A stretch of DNA of 34,333 nt, taken from contig CAZWSE010000033.1 of the NCBI GenBank assembly GCA_964636575.1, positions 1 to 34,333 on the forward strand, read 5' to 3'. The notes under the pieces are model-generated. The model searched no databases and was not told the DNA's origin. It was given only the letters and a program-made list of their open reading frames with translations. This document shows, one piece after another, positions 7,281 through 16,099 of this stretch; position 1 is the stretch's first letter, and each line of letters opens with the position of its first letter. Source of the DNA: CAZWSE01 sp964636575 (GTDB lineage Bacteria > Pseudomonadota > Alphaproteobacteria > Rhodobacterales > Rhodobacteraceae). A program made the position numbers and the translations under genes.

Positions 7281-7296
7281 TGGACAGACATGTTCA
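7281..7296. promoter_or_regulatory. operator-like inverted repeat 2 (TGGACA-N4-TGTTCA)
   Basis: Same left arm as the site at 7249 and a right arm with one mismatch, exactly 32 bp downstream (three helical turns). Two sites in phase on one DNA face suggest cooperative binding of a repressor over the promoter of the operon that starts at 7352. Confidence 0.5.
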
Positions 7297-7351
7297 TTAG
7301 GCGGCAAATGAGTCTGTATCTCAAACCAGCCTTCAGCAAAGGGATAGCAAG

Positions 7352-9757
7352 ATGAAATCGCATTATCGGGCCGTGGTTATCGGGGGCGGCGTTGTGGGCA
7401 CGTCTGTGCTTTACCATCTTGCCAAGCTGGGCTGGACAGATGTTTGCCTGATCGAGCGTAGCATTCTGACAGCGGGGTCCAGCTGGCATGCGGCTGGCGG
7501 TATTCATGCGCTGAACGCAGATCCGAACATCGCCAGTTTGCAGGCGTACACAATCGACTTGCTGCCCGAGATCGAAAAAGAATCCGGCCAGAACATCGGG
7601 CTGCACATGACGGGCGGGATCACTCTGGCCGGGACGCCCGACCGTTGGGAATGGTTGCAATCGGCCTATCGCACGTTCCAATCCATCGGCATTGATGATT
7701 GCCGTTTGATCAGCCCAGAAGAAGCCAAGGAACTGTGCCCGATCATGTCCACCGATGGTATTTTGGGCGGCATGTGGGCCGACCGTGAAGGCTATATCGA
7801 CACCACTGGAACCGTCCATGCCTATGCGGGCGCCGCCAAAAAGCGCGGCGCTGAGATCATCGAGCACAACCGCGTATTGGAGCTGAACCAAACCGCAGAT
7901 GGATGGGAGGTTGTGACCGAAAAAGGCACGATCCACACCGAACACGTTGTGAACGCTGCAGGTCTTTGGGCTAAGCAGGTCGGGCGCATGGCTGGGATCG
8001 AATTGCCGGTTTCGCCGCTGAACCACCACTATCTGATCTCGGACACGATCCCTGAGCTGGAAGAGCTTGATTTCGAAGTGCCCATGACTGTCGACCTCGA
8101 AGGGTTTACCTATATGCGGCAGGATCAGAAAGGCATTTTGCTGGGTATTTATGAGATCGACCACCAGCACTGGATGATGGATGGCGCGCCTTGGGAATAC
8201 GGGTTCGAGTTGCAGCAAGAAGACCCCGACCGGATTGAACATGAATTGACGCTCGGCTTTGAACGCTACCCCGCCTTGCAAGAGGTTGGTGTGAAAACAT
8301 GGGTCAACGGGGCCTTCACCTTTGCGCCCGATGGTAACCCGCTTGTCGGCCCCGTGCGCGGCAAGCCTGGCTATTGGTGTGCCTGCGCTGTTATGGCGGG
8401 CTTTTTGCAAGGCGGCGGCGTCGGTAAATCGCTTGCGGAGTGGATGATCCACGGTGAGCCGGAGGCAGACGTCTACGGTATGGATGTCGCCCGTTTCGGT
8501 GACTACGCGGGCAACAAGCGCTTCATTAAAGAAACGACGGGCCAGTTTTACACCCGCCGTTTTGTGATGACCTACCCGAACGAACAACTGCCTGCGGGTC
8601 GGCCATTGAAGATGGCACCTGCTTATTCGGATATGACTGCGGCTGGCTGTCAGTGGGGGGCAAGCGCAGGGCTGGAAGTGCCGCTGTACTTCGCGCCGTC
8701 GCCGGATTTCGAGGAAACGCCTACCCTCAAACGCTCGAACGCTTTTGAGATTGTGGCTGAAGAATGCAAAGCCGCGCGCGAGGCAGTGGGCTTGCTGGAT
8801 ATCTCAGGCTTTTCGCGGTTTGAAGTGTCGGGCGCAGGGGCAGAGGCCTGGCTTGACCGGATCATGGCGTCGAAACTGCCCAAAGCAGGCCGCGCGAAAC
8901 TTGCGCCTATGTTGTCCCCCGAAGGTCGCATGAAGGGCGATTTGACCGTGTTCAACTGGGGCGACGGCACGTGGTGGATCATGGGCAGCTATTACTTGCG
9001 TGACTGGCACATGCGTTGGTTCCATGACCATATGGATGACGGGGTGGAACTACGCGACATCGCGGATGCAACGGTCGGATTTTCGCTGTCTGGCCCGAAC
9101 AGCCGCAAAGTGATCGAAGGTTTGACAGATGGACCCGTTGGCGATCTGCCGTTTATGGGCTGCGGCACTTTTGATATTGGCTTGATCCGCGCCAAGGTCG
9201 GGCGCTTGTCGGTGGCGGGTGAGCTTGGGTACGAAATCCATTGCTCTGCGGCGGAACACATCGGCTTGCGCAAGCTGCTGCTTGAAGCGGGTGCGGAACA
9301 TGGCATTCGCGAAATCGGGTTCAATGCGCTGCTGAGCCTGCGGCTTGAGAAGAGCTTTGGCATTTGGTCTGCCGAGTTCACCCAAGGCTATACTGCCGCG
9401 CAAACCGGTATGGATCGTTGGATCGACTGGGACAAAGACTTTGTCGGCAAAGCCGCTGCCATCGCTGAACGCGACGGGAACGGGCCTGCGCAGAAAGTTG
9501 TCACCCTTGAAATTGATAGTGCTGATGCCGACGCGACAGGGTTTGAGCCTGTTTGGGCGGGCGGCAAGATGGTCGGCTTCGTGACATCGGGCGGCTATGG
9601 GCACACCGTTGGCAAGTCGCTTGCGATGGCGATGATCGATCAAGACCACACCGCCGATGGGTCCGAGTTGACCGTGCACGTTGTGGGCGCTGAAAAACCT
9701 GCCCGCGTGATTGCGGCCTCGCCATACGATCCGGCGGGCAAAGCGATGCGGGGTTAA
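7352..9757 (+). CDS. FAD-dependent oxidase/GcvT fusion, dimethylglycine/sarcosine dehydrogenase-like
   Basis: An 801-residue two-domain demethylase. The N-terminal DAO-type domain (about 5-385) begins with the FAD loop G11-G-G-V-V-G16. It has an S-S-W-H46-A-A-G-G motif whose histidine corresponds to the one that binds FAD covalently in dimethylglycine and sarcosine dehydrogenases. The C-terminal half (about 430-790) is a GcvT-like tetrahydrofolate domain that would take up the released one-carbon unit. The enzyme should oxidatively remove an N-methyl group and form methylene-THF. It starts 56 nt after the second operator-like repeat with an AGGG ribosome binding site, and the MttB-family gene follows after 3 nt. 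Its substrate (dimethylglycine, sarcosine or another methylated amine) cannot be told from the sequence. Confidence 0.88.
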   Translation: MKSHYRAVVIGGGVVGTSVLYHLAKLGWTDVCLIERSILTAGSSWHAAGGIHALNADPNIASLQAYTIDLLPEIEKESGQNIGLHMTGGITLAGTPDRWEWLQSAYRTFQSIGIDDCRLISPEEAKELCPIMSTDGILGGMWADREGYIDTTGTVHAYAGAAKKRGAEIIEHNRVLELNQTADGWEVVTEKGTIHTEHVVNAAGLWAKQVGRMAGIELPVSPLNHHYLISDTIPELEELDFEVPMTVDLEGFTYMRQDQKGILLGIYEIDHQHWMMDGAPWEYGFELQQEDPDRIEHELTLGFERYPALQEVGVKTWVNGAFTFAPDGNPLVGPVRGKPGYWCACAVMAGFLQGGGVGKSLAEWMIHGEPEADVYGMDVARFGDYAGNKRFIKETTGQFYTRRFVMTYPNEQLPAGRPLKMAPAYSDMTAAGCQWGASAGLEVPLYFAPSPDFEETPTLKRSNAFEIVAEECKAAREAVGLLDISGFSRFEVSGAGAEAWLDRIMASKLPKAGRAKLAPMLSPEGRMKGDLTVFNWGDGTWWIMGSYYLRDWHMRWFHDHMDDGVELRDIADATVGFSLSGPNSRKVIEGLTDGPVGDLPFMGCGTFDIGLIRAKVGRLSVAGELGYEIHCSAAEHIGLRKLLLEAGAEHGIREIGFNALLSLRLEKSFGIWSAEFTQGYTAAQTGMDRWIDWDKDFVGKAAAIAERDGNGPAQKVVTLEIDSADADATGFEPVWAGGKMVGFVTSGGYGHTVGKSLAMAMIDQDHTADGSELTVHVVGAEKPARVIAASPYDPAGKAMRG

Positions 9758-9760
9758 CGC

Positions 9761-11302
9761 GTGCGCACGCAAGCCCCGACAAAGCGGGGACGACGCAGAC
9801 GCGCCGGTTCTGATACGGAACCTGTTTTACGGCAGGTCGATTACCACAATTTGCACAACCCCTTTCCTCCGATGGAGGTATTCTCGGCCGATCAAGCCGC
9901 AGCGATGCACGAGACGTCATTGCGCACACTTGAAGAGTTAGGAATGAAGGTCCTGCTGCCAGAGGCGATTGAGATTTACCGCAAAGCGGGCGCGCGGGTG
10001 GTGGACGACATGGTCTACATTGGCCGTGACCTGGTCGAAGCCGCATTGGCGACCGCACCCAAATCCATCAATGCGCGCGCAGGTATTCGCGAAAAGGACC
10101 TAACCTTTGAACTGGGGCGGATGATCTTTCAACCAGGCGCTGGCGCACCCCATGCGACCGATTTGGTGCGCGGTCGCCGCCCCGGATCAGGGTCTGATTT
10201 TCTGGAATATACCAAGTTGAACCAGCATTTTGAAGTGCTGCATATGCTTTCGCCCTCGGTCGAACCGCAAGATGTTCCCACCAACACTCGGCACTACTTT
10301 ACCACCGAAGCGCAGATGACTTTGTCGAACAAGTTCCCTTTTGTTTTCGCACGCGGTACGCCGCAGTCGATGGATTGCTTTGAGATGATGCGCGACTTTC
10401 GGGGCGTGACAGATGAGGTATTTGCCGCTGACCCGCATTGCTACACCATCATCAATACCAACAGCCCGCGCACGCTGGATATTCCTATGGCGCAGGGTCT
10501 GATTGATTTTGCCCGCAACGGCCAGATGTCGATTGTGACTCCATTTACGCTGATGGGGGCGATGGCACCGATCACCGTGGCGGGCGCGATCACCCTGAGC
10601 CATGCGGAAGCCTTGGCGGCGATCACATTGACGCAACTGACCAAACCGGGTGCGCCTGTGTGCTACGGCACTTTTACTTCAAATGTGGATATGAAATCCG
10701 GTGCCCCTGCCTTCGGGACACCTGCGCATTTCCAAGCGTCACTGGCCGCGGGACAAATGGCGCGGCTGACAGGGTTGCCTTGGCGGTCGGCAGCGGGGTC
10801 GGCGTCCAACATCAATGATGTGCAGGCGGCCAATGAGAACCAGATGGGGCTTTGGGGTTGTCTGATGGCCGGATCAACGGTGATCATCCACGCCGCAGGC
10901 TGGCTGGAAGGCGGCCTGAGTGTGTCGTTTGAAAAGATCGTGTCGGACGTGGAGGTCTTGAACATGATCGCCGAACTTTGCGCAGGCAAGCAAGCCGGAC
11001 CAGAGGAGATTGGGTTTGACAATGCGCTTAGCCATGTTGACCCGAGCGGTCACTTCTTCGCAGCACCGCAAACGATGGAACGGTACAACTCCGAATTCTA
11101 TGAGCCCATCGTTCACGACTATGCAAACTTTGGAACTTGGACCGATCGCGGGGCGCAAGATGCAACGAACCGCGCAACGGCGGTTTGGCAGAAAATCGTG
11201 GCTGAAGACGCGAAGGTCGAGGTGGATGGAGCCAAGCTGGAAGGGCTGCAGTCTTTCATTGCCAAGCGCACAGCCCAAGGTGGCGCCCTGCCGGAAAGCT
11301 GA
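9761..11302 (+). CDS. MttB-family (COG5598) methyltransferase, non-pyrrolysine type
   Basis: A 513-residue member of the trimethylamine methyltransferase family, a TIM-barrel protein that moves a methyl group from a quaternary or tertiary amine to a corrinoid protein. The frame has no internal amber codon, so this is a non-pyrrolysine homologue, like the glycine betaine methyltransferase MtgB and relatives. The basic N-terminus (KRGRRRRAG) is typical of Roseobacter members. The GTG start at 9761 lies 3 nt after the demethylase stop and gives the full family N-terminus. A TetR gene follows 3 nt after its stop. No corrinoid protein or reactivase is encoded in this window. With the upstream demethylase it could strip successive methyl groups from one compound, but the substrate is unknown. 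Confidence 0.85.
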   Translation: MRTQAPTKRGRRRRAGSDTEPVLRQVDYHNLHNPFPPMEVFSADQAAAMHETSLRTLEELGMKVLLPEAIEIYRKAGARVVDDMVYIGRDLVEAALATAPKSINARAGIREKDLTFELGRMIFQPGAGAPHATDLVRGRRPGSGSDFLEYTKLNQHFEVLHMLSPSVEPQDVPTNTRHYFTTEAQMTLSNKFPFVFARGTPQSMDCFEMMRDFRGVTDEVFAADPHCYTIINTNSPRTLDIPMAQGLIDFARNGQMSIVTPFTLMGAMAPITVAGAITLSHAEALAAITLTQLTKPGAPVCYGTFTSNVDMKSGAPAFGTPAHFQASLAAGQMARLTGLPWRSAAGSASNINDVQAANENQMGLWGCLMAGSTVIIHAAGWLEGGLSVSFEKIVSDVEVLNMIAELCAGKQAGPEEIGFDNALSHVDPSGHFFAAPQTMERYNSEFYEPIVHDYANFGTWTDRGAQDATNRATAVWQKIVAEDAKVEVDGAKLEGLQSFIAKRTAQGGALPES

Positions 11303-11305
11303 GAG

Positions 11306-11977
11306 ATGACAGAACGCGCGTCCCCCGTTTTGCACCGCGACGATCCCAACAAGGATCCGTTGGTCGGGCATGTGAAAGTTACCCGTTTGGACTGGTTGAA
11401 CATGGCCCGCGATGTGCTGGTGACCGAAGGGATTGGCGAGGTCAAAATTCTGGGGCTTGCCAACCGGATGGGGGTTTCTCGGTCTAGCTTCTATTGGTAC
11501 TTCAAAGATCGCGCTGATCTTCAAAGCGCATTGCTAAATGAATGGGAGGCCCGCAATACCGCGCAAATTCTGGCGCAATGTAGGTTGCCCTCTGCCAATA
11601 TCACCCAAGCGGCCTGCAACTTTTTCCGCTGTTTCGTGGATGCGAAACGGTTCGATATGGGGCTGGACTTTGCGGTGCGTGAATGGTCGCGGCGGGATGA
11701 CAGCATAAGGGCGCGTTTGGATCAGGCCGATCAAGCGCGCATCGCGGCCTTAGTGGAGTGCTTTGAGCAACATGGATATGCCGCCGAAGACGCGGATGCG
11801 CGGGCGCGGATCATGTATTTTATGCAGCTTGGATATCACGCGTTGGAAGTCAAAGAAGACATGCCAACCCGCATGTCCCGTCTTGCGCCCTATGTGCGTG
11901 GCTTTACTGGGCAAGAGGCCGACGCGACCGCGATTGCTGCCTTCCTGACCGAGGTTGAAGACTTGGGGCTAGCATGA
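11306..11977 (+). CDS. TetR-family transcriptional regulator
   Basis: A 223-residue regulator with an N-terminal TetR helix-turn-helix (about 28-75; the turn and recognition helix read L-A-N-R-M-G-V-S-R-S-S-F-Y-W-Y-F-K) and a helical ligand-binding C-terminal domain. It is the third gene of the demethylase operon, 3 nt after the MttB gene, so it probably controls its own operon through the paired inverted repeats at 7249-7296. The ligand is likely the amine substrate or a product, which is inference from position. Confidence 0.9.
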   Translation: MTERASPVLHRDDPNKDPLVGHVKVTRLDWLNMARDVLVTEGIGEVKILGLANRMGVSRSSFYWYFKDRADLQSALLNEWEARNTAQILAQCRLPSANITQAACNFFRCFVDAKRFDMGLDFAVREWSRRDDSIRARLDQADQARIAALVECFEQHGYAAEDADARARIMYFMQLGYHALEVKEDMPTRMSRLAPYVRGFTGQEADATAIAAFLTEVEDLGLA

Positions 11978-12017
11978 TGTAAAAGGTCGGAACCAAGGTG
12001 ACGGCAAGGGGGGCAAC

Positions 12018-12953
12018 GTGACAACTGAAAACACAGACAAGGCCTGCTGCGCCCCGACGGCCGAACGTGTTGGCACCCAAGCAACACCTGCGCAGCCAAT
12101 CATTGGCGCACGCAATACGGCTAACAGCGTGACCATTCCGGGTGGCAAGTCCTATCTTGGCACCCGCACACCAGCCATTCTTGAAGACGGGGAAGGGCCG
12201 CTGCGGACGTCCAAAATCAAACCGTTTTTGATGGGAGCTACGACTGTCACGACGGCGCAGTTTCAGGCCTTTATTGACCAAACCGGATACATAACAGAGG
12301 CCGAGCGCTTTGGTTGGTCCTTTGTCTTTTGGTCCGACGTGCCGGAGGCTGTGGGCGCGACCCAAGCGGTAGAACACATCCAGTGGTGGCGCAAAGTGGA
12401 CGGCGCGACTTGGAAAGATGTGCATGGCCCAAACACAGGCGCGCAGCCTGATCATCCGGTGACACAGGTGTCTTGGGCTGATGCTGGGGCTTATGCAAAA
12501 TGGGTCGGAGGGCGTTTGCCGACGGAAGCCGAATGGGAACATGCGGCGCGCGGTGGATTGGGCGATGTAACGTACCCTTGGGGGGACGAAGTGCCCACAG
12601 ATCAAGGCCCGTTTCATTGCAACATCTGGCAAGGTGATTTTCCGGAAACCAATACGGCCGCGGACGGTTTTTCAGGCACAGCACCAGCGCAATCCTTCGC
12701 GCCGAACGGTTATGGGCTTTACAACATGGTGGGCAATGTCTGGGAATGGACCGCGCAACCTTTTCGGGTCAAGTCTTTGAAAAAGCAGATCAAGGAACGC
12801 ATGAAGGCGATGCAGGGGTATAAGCTACTGAAGGGGGGATCGGCCCTGTGTCACCGCAGTTACTGCTTTCGCTACCGGATCGCTGCCCGCACTGGAAATT
12901 CGCCGGACAGTACCACACCCCATCAGGGGTTTAGGGTGGTTTGGGATACCTGA
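12018..12953 (+). CDS. formylglycine-generating enzyme (sulfatase-modifying factor)
   Basis: A 311-residue FGE-sulfatase domain protein. The C-terminal GGSALCHRSYCFRYR segment keeps both copper-binding catalytic cysteines, C278 and C283, spaced as C336/C341 in human FGE, followed by AARTGNSPDS. The internal NIWQGDFPETNTAADGF block also matches true FGEs rather than the EgtB-like or pore-related relatives. It should oxidise the cysteine of a type I sulfatase C-x-P-x-R motif to formylglycine. The N-terminal DKACCAP segment is a short cysteine-rich tail of unclear role. The GTG start has a strong AAGGGGG site 5 nt upstream; nearby ATGs run straight into stops. It lies 40 bp after the TetR gene and has no sulfatase neighbour here. 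Confidence 0.92.
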   Translation: MTTENTDKACCAPTAERVGTQATPAQPIIGARNTANSVTIPGGKSYLGTRTPAILEDGEGPLRTSKIKPFLMGATTVTTAQFQAFIDQTGYITEAERFGWSFVFWSDVPEAVGATQAVEHIQWWRKVDGATWKDVHGPNTGAQPDHPVTQVSWADAGAYAKWVGGRLPTEAEWEHAARGGLGDVTYPWGDEVPTDQGPFHCNIWQGDFPETNTAADGFSGTAPAQSFAPNGYGLYNMVGNVWEWTAQPFRVKSLKKQIKERMKAMQGYKLLKGGSALCHRSYCFRYRIAARTGNSPDSTTPHQGFRVVWDT

Positions 12954-12993
12954 CACGACCGCGCAAAACTGACGCAACCGGACGAGAGAGCTT

Positions 12994-13836
12994 ATGACAC
13001 GCACCCCCGATACGTCTTTGCAAAAGGCCCTTGAGGCGCGGTTCAGTGATGCGCCGCGCTTGGGGTTGCAGCCAGATAAACACGACTTGATACGATCCAT
13101 GATTGAACGCGGATCTTGTCGGGCCTTTCAAGACAAACCGGTTCCGACTGAGTTGATCGAGCTAATCTGTGCGACGGCTTTATCCTCGCCCACCAAGAGC
13201 GACCTGCAACAGCGCGATATCGTGGTTCTGCAATCGGCGTCTCAACGGGCTGCGCTTGCTGAACTGGTATCGGGTCAAACTTGGGTGGCAGAGGCCCCGA
13301 TGCTGATCGTGTTCTGCGGCAACAATCGCCGTCAAAGGCAGATACACGATTGGCACGATGTGCCATTTGCCAATGACCATCTCGATGCGCTTTTCAACGC
13401 CATTGCCGATGCTGCGATTGCACTTGGCGCGTTCGTTACCGCAGCAGAGGCATTGGGGCTTGGCTGCTGTCCGATCAGTGCTGTGCGCAATGAAGCCGCG
13501 GCTGTATCAGAACTTCTGAATTTGCCATCTCATATGTTCCCTGTTGCGGGGCTTGGTGTGGGCTATCCGGCAAAGCCTGCAACCATATCGAAACGCCTGC
13601 CGCTGAAAACGACCGTGCATGTAGATCAGTTCTCCGAAGGCGGGGTGCGCGACGCTGTTGAAACCTATGATGCGGACCGCGCCGCGGCCCAGCCATATGC
13701 GACACAGAGGTTCACCGATCAGTTCGGAACGGCGTCGCCTTACACGTGGTCGCAAGACAAAGCGCGTCAATATAGCCAACCCGAACGCGCGGACTTTGGG
13801 GCCTACATTCGGGCACAAGGGTTTCGATTGGACTAG
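12994..13836 (+). CDS. nitroreductase-family FMN oxidoreductase
   Basis: A 280-residue protein of the NfsA/FRP-like nitroreductase group: FMN-binding RGSCRAF at 39-45, an SSPTKSD loop near 64-70, a GLGCCPISAVRN segment, and a C-terminal extension ending in a Y-T-W-S-Q-D-K-A-R motif common in NADPH flavin reductases. It probably transfers electrons from NADPH to flavin or to a small electrophile. It follows the FGE gene by 40 bp with a GAGAGAG site before the ATG and may be the last gene of the operon that starts at 7352. A role in the demethylation pathway is not evident. Confidence 0.85.
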   Translation: MTRTPDTSLQKALEARFSDAPRLGLQPDKHDLIRSMIERGSCRAFQDKPVPTELIELICATALSSPTKSDLQQRDIVVLQSASQRAALAELVSGQTWVAEAPMLIVFCGNNRRQRQIHDWHDVPFANDHLDALFNAIADAAIALGAFVTAAEALGLGCCPISAVRNEAAAVSELLNLPSHMFPVAGLGVGYPAKPATISKRLPLKTTVHVDQFSEGGVRDAVETYDADRAAAQPYATQRFTDQFGTASPYTWSQDKARQYSQPERADFGAYIRAQGFRLD

Positions 13837-13903
13837 GCATCAACGCAAGGGAAATATGCTTGATTGAGCGCCTCAAAAAACGTACCAATTCCGTGTTGAA
13901 AAC

Positions 13904-15043
13904 ATGACTGGAACCTGCGTGTCTGAGCCGATCAAAAGTGATCCCGCAACGGAAATCGTCAGCGTCAAAGCGCAGATTTTCAATGTCCCTTTGGCGGAAG
14001 TTCTGACCGACGCGAAACACGGTGATCATACCCATTTCGAACTGATCACGGCAACGGTTACCCTGGCCGATGGGTCGGAAGGGACAGGCTATACCTATAC
14101 TGGCGGCAAAGGCGGGCGCGCGATCCTTGCGATGGTCGAACATGATCTTGCGCCGTTTCTGAAAGGCCAAAACGGGGCCGAAGTCGAAGCGCTATACGAT
14201 GCGATGCAGTGGCATGTGCACTATGTGGCGCGGGGTGGCGTTGCTTCTTTCGCGATCTCGGCAGTGGATATCGCGCTTTGGGATCTGCGCGGCAAACGCA
14301 CGGGCCAGCCGCTGTGGAAAATGGCGGGCGGGGCGTCGAACAGCTGCGGGGCTTATTGTGGCGGCATTGATCTGAATTTCTCGCTGCCCAAGCTGATGAA
14401 ACAGACCGAAGGCTACCTGTCACGCGGGTTTGACGGTGTGAAGATCAAAATCGGTCAGCCTGATTTGAAAGACGATGTTGCCCGTATCAAAGCGATCCGC
14501 GATCTGATTGGGCCTGATGTGAATTTCATGGTGGATGCCAACTATTCGATGTCTGTTGCGCAGGCGATTGAAGCGGCGCGTGCGTTTCAACCCTATGATC
14601 TGATGTGGTTCGAAGAACCCACGATCCCAGACAACTACAAAGGCTACGGCGAAATCGCGAAAGCCACTGGCATGCCGCTGGCGATGGGTGAAAACCTGCA
14701 CACGATCCACGAATTTGAATACGCTTTTGAGGATGCCGCCCTGTCTTTCATCCAACCCGATGCGTCTAACTGCGGGGGGATCACTGGCTGGCTTCAGGTG
14801 GCTGAGCTGAGCCGAAAGCACGGGCTTCCTGCTTGCAGTCATGGGATGCAAGAACTGCACGTCAGCCTTGTGGCGGGTCAGTCTAACGCAGGGCTGATCG
14901 AAGTACATTCTTTCCCGATTGATGAATATACGACCCGCCCTCTGGTGGTGGAGAATGCGCAGGCCGTTGCCCCTGATGATGCGGGTGTCGGCGTGACTTT
15001 TGACTGGGACAAACTGCGTGCCGCGCACGCCTCAATGACTTAA
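13904..15043 (+). CDS. enolase-superfamily sugar-acid dehydratase (mandelate racemase subgroup)
   Basis: A 379-residue protein with the MR/MLE two-domain layout. Visible catalytic parts are K180-I-K182 on the second strand, metal ligands D211, E237/E238 (WFEEP) and E263 (MGEN), and the D286/H313 dyad (IQPD, CSHG). This K-x-K plus Asp-His set is that of acid-sugar dehydratases such as talarate/galactarate dehydratase, which give 2-keto-3-deoxy sugar acids. The exact substrate is not readable. The following dehydrogenase genes suggest its product or substrate is also oxidised. The ATG at 13904 has only a poor ribosome binding site; a GTG at 13919 is an alternative start. Confidence 0.85.
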   Translation: MTGTCVSEPIKSDPATEIVSVKAQIFNVPLAEVLTDAKHGDHTHFELITATVTLADGSEGTGYTYTGGKGGRAILAMVEHDLAPFLKGQNGAEVEALYDAMQWHVHYVARGGVASFAISAVDIALWDLRGKRTGQPLWKMAGGASNSCGAYCGGIDLNFSLPKLMKQTEGYLSRGFDGVKIKIGQPDLKDDVARIKAIRDLIGPDVNFMVDANYSMSVAQAIEAARAFQPYDLMWFEEPTIPDNYKGYGEIAKATGMPLAMGENLHTIHEFEYAFEDAALSFIQPDASNCGGITGWLQVAELSRKHGLPACSHGMQELHVSLVAGQSNAGLIEVHSFPIDEYTTRPLVVENAQAVAPDDAGVGVTFDWDKLRAAHASMT

Positions 15044-15058
15044 TCGTAAGGACTTCCG

Positions 15059-16099
15059 ATGGGTGATCAAACAATCAACGCTGCCTTTTATCGCGGCGAC
15101 AAGACCTTCAAGGTAGAGCAAACCAGCGCCCCTGCGCCCGCCGCAGGAGAGGTCGCTGTGCGTATCGCGTTTTGCGGCATCTGTGGCACGGATATGCATG
15201 TGTATCACGGCAATATGGATGCCCGCGTTGGTCTGAACCGGATCGTAGGCCACGAAATGTCCGGCGTTGTTGATGCGGTGGGCGACGGTGTAACCGACTT
15301 TAAGGTGGGTCAAAAAGTTGTTGTGCGCCCGCTTGATCATTGCGGGGATTGCCCTGCATGTGACGCTGGCCATCAGCACATTTGCCACAAGCTCAAATTC
15401 CTCGGGCTCGACACCGATGGTGCGATGCAGGAAATCTGGAATGTACCTGCTTATGTGCTGCACACTCTGCCGGATGATATGCGGTTGGACCATGCGGCTT
15501 TGATCGAACCTGCAGCTGTTGCGTGTCATGACGTGGCATTGGCCGAAGTGCAGGACGGCGAAGATGTGCTTGTGATCGGCGGCGGCCCGATCGGCGTATT
15601 GGTCGCGATGGTGGCCCGCGCGGCGGGCGGTAAAGTGACTGTGTCCGAAGTAAACCCGAACCGCTTGGCGATAGTTGAAAAGCTCGGGTTTGAAACAGTG
15701 AATCCGAGCAAGGTTGATCTTGGGGCAGAGATCCACAAACGGACAGGTGGTAAGGGCGCCGATGTGGTATTTGAGGTTTCCGGCACACAGCCCGGCGTCG
15801 ATGGAATGACGGCTGCCGCGGCCACGCGCGCGCGGATCGTGATGGTTGCAATCCATGCGACAAAACCGGAGATCGATTTGTTCCAATTCTTCTGGCGCGA
15901 GCTGAAACTGATCGGCGCACGGGTCTATGCGCCTGCGGATTATGACAAGGCGATCGAATTGGTCGCAAGCGGGGCGATTGATGCGGATACGATCATCACA
16001 GACGTAAGCCCACTGGCCGAAATTCAAAGTGCGTTTGAAGCGTTGGACAGCAGTCCGACTGCTTTGAAAAGCCTGATCAAAGTAGGGGAACTGGCATGA
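15059..16099 (+). CDS. zinc-dependent alcohol/polyol dehydrogenase (MDR family)
   Basis: A 346-residue medium-chain dehydrogenase. The catalytic zinc site is C39-G-I-C-G-T-D with a GHE motif, the structural zinc loop is C-G-D-C-P-A-C-D-A-G-H-Q-H-I-C near 95-110, and the NAD-binding loop is GGGPIG near 180. It belongs with the sorbitol, threonine and L-gulonate/galactonate 5-dehydrogenases, so it likely oxidises a secondary hydroxyl of a polyol or sugar acid. It lies 15 nt after the dehydratase gene and overlaps the SDR gene by 4 nt (ATGA), which ties the three to one short pathway. Confidence 0.88.
   Translation: MGDQTINAAFYRGDKTFKVEQTSAPAPAAGEVAVRIAFCGICGTDMHVYHGNMDARVGLNRIVGHEMSGVVDAVGDGVTDFKVGQKVVVRPLDHCGDCPACDAGHQHICHKLKFLGLDTDGAMQEIWNVPAYVLHTLPDDMRLDHAALIEPAAVACHDVALAEVQDGEDVLVIGGGPIGVLVAMVARAAGGKVTVSEVNPNRLAIVEKLGFETVNPSKVDLGAEIHKRTGGKGADVVFEVSGTQPGVDGMTAAAATRARIVMVAIHATKPEIDLFQFFWRELKLIGARVYAPADYDKAIELVASGAIDADTIITDVSPLAEIQSAFEALDSSPTALKSLIKVGELA

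Noticed and set aside
7277..8587. Open frame of 436 codons opposite the FAD demethylase gene
   Set aside because: Runs across the operator region and the start of a well-supported gene; no family features.
9761..11302. Pyrrolysine-containing MttB
   Set aside because: No in-frame TAG occurs in the gene and no pyl genes are visible, so it is a non-pyrrolysine homologue.
13864..13880. TTGAG-CGC-CTCAA hairpin with A tract before the enolase-superfamily gene
   Set aside because: The tract is A rather than T in the direction of transcription and the stem is only 5 bp, so it is not a terminator.
15032..16027. Open frame of 331 codons opposite the zinc dehydrogenase gene
   Set aside because: Shadow frame; the plus strand carries both zinc sites of an MDR dehydrogenase.
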